The notes under the pieces: model-generated
What the model saw: only the letters and a program-made list of their open reading frames with translations
Told to the model about the DNA's origin: nothing
Databases searched by the model: none
In this document: positions 60,832-64,000 of the stretch, in pieces
How positions within the stretch are numbered: the stretch's first letter is position 1
How the letters are laid out: each line of letters opens with the position of its first letter
Position numbers and translations under genes: made by a program
DNA from: an uncultured Erythrobacter sp.
GTDB lineage: Bacteria > Pseudomonadota > Alphaproteobacteria > Sphingomonadales > Sphingomonadaceae
DNA length: 64,000 nt
Assembly: GCA_947498065.1 (NCBI GenBank)
Contig: CANMIS010000001.1
Location: forward strand, 310,001 to 374,000
Reading direction: 5' to 3'

Positions 60832-62673
60832 CTAGAACCTCAACGTCACGCCCACCTTGCTGGCGAAACTGGAATAATTTGAGCCGATATCGCCTTCGAC
60901 TTGGAAGAAGCCAGAGATCGGCCCTTCGCCATCGAGTTTGATCCCAGCCTCGACATGGCCATCGGTGCCAATCGGGTTGTTCTAGAATTCGACAACATCG
61001 ACCAATACGCGGAAGCGGACGCTTGCCTCGCCGCTGAATTCGCGCAAGGCGCTGGCATCAAGGAAGTAGCCGATCCTGGCGCTACCGCCGGTTTTGCCAT
61101 AGTCGCCGAGGCGAATGCCAGCGGCGTCGCGCAGGCCATTGAGGTTAGCGAACTCGAAGCTTGCCGCACCGACCATGAGATGGTCCATATCCGTGCGTCG
61201 CAGATCGAGGCTAACACGCGGCTCGACATAAAAGCGCTCGCCGCCAATCCGGTAGCCCGCATCGAGCCGGGCGCCAAAGGCCTGGCCATCAAGCTGGCCG
61301 GTAAAGCCGCCCAGCGCCGGATCGGACAAATCACCCAAAATGCTGTCATATTTGAGCAATGCGTCCGCAAAGAAGCCGTCTGTCTCAAGCGAGGCCGACA
61401 AGCCGATATTGAGCACATCGAACACAGCGCGGGTGCCAGTCAAATCCTAGCGGAAGCTGGAGCTAAGATAGCCGCCAGTCACACTGAGGGCCGGACTGTC
61501 ACCGATCTTATAATCCGCCCCGCCTTGGAAGCCGAAGAAATCTTGCTCGTAATCCAGATTGGTATCGGCCAGTCCAAACTCGGTCGGATCGGCAAACTGC
61601 TCATCGCGCTGAGCCACGGATCCATAAGCGACCGCCCACGCAGGAGACGCATCAGACCCGCCAAAGCGCGCAGAGGCCCGGTGATCGGCCCAGGCATCGG
61701 CGCTGCGATACCATAGAGCCTGCGCCGCCTCGGCAATCTTGGTGTTTTCAAAGACGCGGTCTTCAAGCTCGATTGCGACCAAGAAGTCGTTTATCGCCGC
61801 ATCGAAGTTGAAATCGATACGATTTTGCGCTCCGGTCGTCTCGCCGCCGACGAGGATGCCGAATGTACCATCACCCGAGGTTGTGGCCGCGATACCAGGG
61901 ACCGAACCAATAGTATTGCCAGCGTTTTGAATATCGATCACGCCGCCGGAAGTCGTAGCAGTGATGCCACTGCTGCCAGGCTCGATAACTGCATTGATGT
62001 CGCTGACGGCGATAGTGCCCGCCTGCCGCGAGCAGATCGAGACCATCGCCTGCAAGCCCTTCGGCAAGTTCGATATTGGTGATGGCAATATCGCCCGTGG
62101 TTGGCAGCACATTAATGCTATCGGTCGCGTCAGTGACGCTGCCCGAGGAACCGTGCAACGCAATTGCGCCTCCGGTCGAGCGTGTATCTGCGGAAGCCCG
62201 CTGTGCCAGCAACAACCACAGTCGGACTAAGCATGATCTCAGTCGCACCGCTCGTCGCATCGGTACCAATGCCAACCGTGCCGGTCACTGCGCCAGCATT
62301 GCTGTCGATATCTATATTCCCGCCTGTGCTCGACGACAGGATACAGATCACGCATGATCTGCGCGCGGGTAGACATCACCAAACGGCCATTGCTGTCCGC
62401 ACACAGCCCCATCGGCTTGGGCATTCCAGACTGATGCAGCTGGGCTTTGCACTACGCATTGCTGCTCGGCACATAAAGTAGGCCAGACTAATAGGATGTG
62501 AAAGCCAACGACGCATTCATGCCATGCAGCCGCCGGATCAGACCGCCAGACAGCGAATATTCCGCTCTGGATTCTTTAGGCCGCATCTGGCTCGCCTTCA
62601 CGCTTTGCGATGCTGAAGCTGTTGGCTTGGCTGGGGCTGGCTGCTGAGACGATTTCGCGGCTGTGTTTGACAT
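60832..62673 (-). pseudogene. Decayed autotransporter with C-terminal beta-barrel
   Basis: Read on the minus strand from an ATG at 62673 (AAAGG ribosome site). The passenger shows repeats STGGNIDIDS, STGGAIALHG and TSGGVIDIQN; the barrel domain runs from about 61740 and ends YSSFASKVGVTLRF, the classic aromatic C-terminus. The reading is broken by at least three frameshifts (near 62340, 62195 and 62020) and four in-frame TAG codons (62488, 62452, 61444 and 60979, left coordinates). Between lesions the protein text is well conserved, so decay looks recent. Sequencing errors could account for some frameshifts. Confidence 0.8.
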
Positions 62674-62814
62674 AATTGACCCTTTCAATGGCAGCCAGAC
62701 ATTGGCTTCCGGATGGATCAGTGATGGCAGGCGACCGCTGTAACGACCGTTGTAAAAGCGTTGTAATTTGCGTTTTGACCCACTTTTTTCCGAAAAATCG
62801 GCCTTTTCTCGTTT

Positions 62815-63981
62815 TCAGCCGGATTTCAGAAAATCTTGGACCAGCTCAACGAATCGGGTCGAAGCCGGTTCGCGGCCCAACAGCAAGTGGTTCTGGCTTT
62901 CAACGCTGGCCAGTTGCGCACCCGGAATTCGTGATGCGATCGAGCGTCCTGTTGCAAACGGAATGCGCATATCCCCGCGGCTGTGAACGACGAGTGTCGG
63001 GCACTGAATCTTCGCCAAATCATCCCGCACATCGATGGTCGAGAACGCCTCCAGAAACCGTACGGCGTTTTCCGACGAGGTGGTGAGGCGCTGAAACTCG
63101 TCAAACCAGTCGAGCTCTTTCGGGCTCGCATCGGGCATAAAGGTGCGCGAAAAAACGTGCCGGTAGGCTGGATTGTCCATGCCCCAACCGGTTTCCGTCA
63201 GCACCATCACAGCCTCGCGTTCGCGCACCTGATCAGGTGTCGCGTCAAATCGCCACCCTTGATCATAGGCACCGAACAAGATCAGCTGCGACACCCGATC
63301 GGGGTGCAGCGCGGCATAGCGGATCGACACGGCAGCCCCTTGGCTGATGCCCAGTAAGGGGAAGCGCTCCAGCCCCGCCGCATCCACAACGTGCTCCAAG
63401 TCTTCAACGAACTTATCGAAGGTGATCTCGTCGACATTCCAATCAGATAGGCCGCACCCACGCTCATCATAGCGGAAGAAGTTGTGCGACTTAGACAGCT
63501 CTTTGAATAATGGGCTCCACACAGGCGCATCCCAATCGAGCTCCAGATGGTTGAGCCAATTGGCCGCCTTCACCAAGGGCGGTTTGGCCGCATCGCCCAC
63601 ACTCGCCCAAGCGATCGAGACACCGTCATCGCCATTAACGAAACGGATTTGCTGTTCCTCAGGCGCGAGCAAATCGCGCGGCGTGATCAGAGGCTTGCCC
63701 GGCTCCTCAGCGATTTCGAAAACGGGCGCCTCAATGCCTGCTTCCCCAAACGTCTTGCGCAGGTGGTCGGCGAGCCCGGTTGCCGCCGCGCGGCCAGCGG
63801 CATGGTACTTGGTTTCAAATGCAGTGAAGGCGGCACCGCGCGAATAAGGCGCGAGCCGGATCCAGCGCTCAGCCCATTTGTCGCGCGTCTGCCAAGCCAG
63901 CTCCTCGTCCCGGGCAAAGCGTTTGGCCACGCCTGCGCGCAGCCTAACGTAATCCTGCCGGTAGCTCTCAAGCCAAGTCAT
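62815..63981 (-). CDS. Alpha/beta hydrolase with N-terminal extension
   Basis: A 388-residue protein. The first 115 residues are a helical extension of unknown role; the hydrolase fold follows, with the oxyanion-region KAANWLNHLELDWD, the RYDERGCGLSDW turn, the nucleophile serine in PLLGISQGAAVSI, the acid in VVHSRGDMRIPF and the histidine in ESQNHLLLG. Similar domains are fused to adenylate cyclase or LuxR modules in other bacteria; here no such module is present. Substrate unknown. The start is 19 bases from the window edge and appears complete. Confidence 0.88.
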   Translation of the reverse strand: MTWLESYRQDYVRLRAGVAKRFARDEELAWQTRDKWAERWIRLAPYSRGAAFTAFETKYHAAGRAAATGLADHLRKTFGEAGIEAPVFEIAEEPGKPLITPRDLLAPEEQQIRFVNGDDGVSIAWASVGDAAKPPLVKAANWLNHLELDWDAPVWSPLFKELSKSHNFFRYDERGCGLSDWNVDEITFDKFVEDLEHVVDAAGLERFPLLGISQGAAVSIRYAALHPDRVSQLILFGAYDQGWRFDATPDQVREREAVMVLTETGWGMDNPAYRHVFSRTFMPDASPKELDWFDEFQRLTTSSENAVRFLEAFSTIDVRDDLAKIQCPTLVVHSRGDMRIPFATGRSIASRIPGAQLASVESQNHLLLGREPASTRFVELVQDFLKSG

Positions 63982-64000
63982 AAATTCAGGCTGGTTGGGC

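Overview
The window reads as one contiguous piece of an alphaproteobacterial chromosome, most likely from the Sphingomonadales and perhaps the Erythrobacteraceae. The reasons are an ALA-synthase type HemA (Shemin pathway), a speF-type leader in front of an ornithine decarboxylase, spermidine made through carboxyspermidine, a DUF4403 protein, a DbpA-type DEAD-box helicase and the overall codon style. The family-level placement is inference. Coding density is high and many genes overlap by 1-4 bases. I saw no rRNA, tRNA, CRISPR array or intact insertion sequence.

Layout. 0-5.5 kb: end of a dprA-plsY pair (minus), murI, hemA, a TauD-type dioxygenase and a nitroreductase (plus), meeting a nitrilase (minus) tail to tail. 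5.5-13.3 kb: a dispersed polyamine set (ornithine decarboxylase with its leader RNA, carboxynorspermidine decarboxylase, carboxynorspermidine synthase) with LemA/DUF3137, an unknown secreted protein and an S41 peptidase between them. 13.3-17.9 kb: Ser/Thr dehydratase, two tandem MAPEG proteins, thioredoxin reductase, a tyrosine phosphatase and an orphan receiver protein. 17.9-21.9 kb: trehalose operon otsB - GH15 - otsA.

21.9-32.0 kb is the most distinctive block: five co-directional genes for exported proteins built from DUF11-like modules, one of them a 1737-residue protein ending in a predicted outer-membrane barrel. Three of the five share an N-terminal module and two share a near-identical second module. 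32-36 kb holds a DUF4403 protein and a DEAD-box helicase. 36-44.8 kb is a xylose/xyloside regulon: GH3 glycosidase, divergent LacI regulator with a perfect 16-bp operator between them, sugar transporter, mutarotase, XylB and XylA.

44.9-52 kb looks like a signalling or conflict locus: a SLOG-like/SLATT-like membrane protein divergent from a small ion channel, a secreted Sel1-trypsin protease, a small lipoprotein and a TIR-TolB-like-TPR protein. 52-60.5 kb is an electrophile/oxidant response cluster (GST, SDR, AhpD-like, NTF2-like, TetR, Old Yellow Enzyme, quinone reductase, MerC, zinc alcohol dehydrogenase) with four copies of one palindromic operator that I assign to the TetR protein. 60.8-62.7 kb is a decayed autotransporter, and the window ends with an alpha/beta hydrolase.

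Oddities include two enzymes (MurI and OtsA) whose essential N-termini lie upstream of any ATG/GTG/TTG codon, a tandem merC remnant, and amber-only stops in the autotransporter pseudogene.
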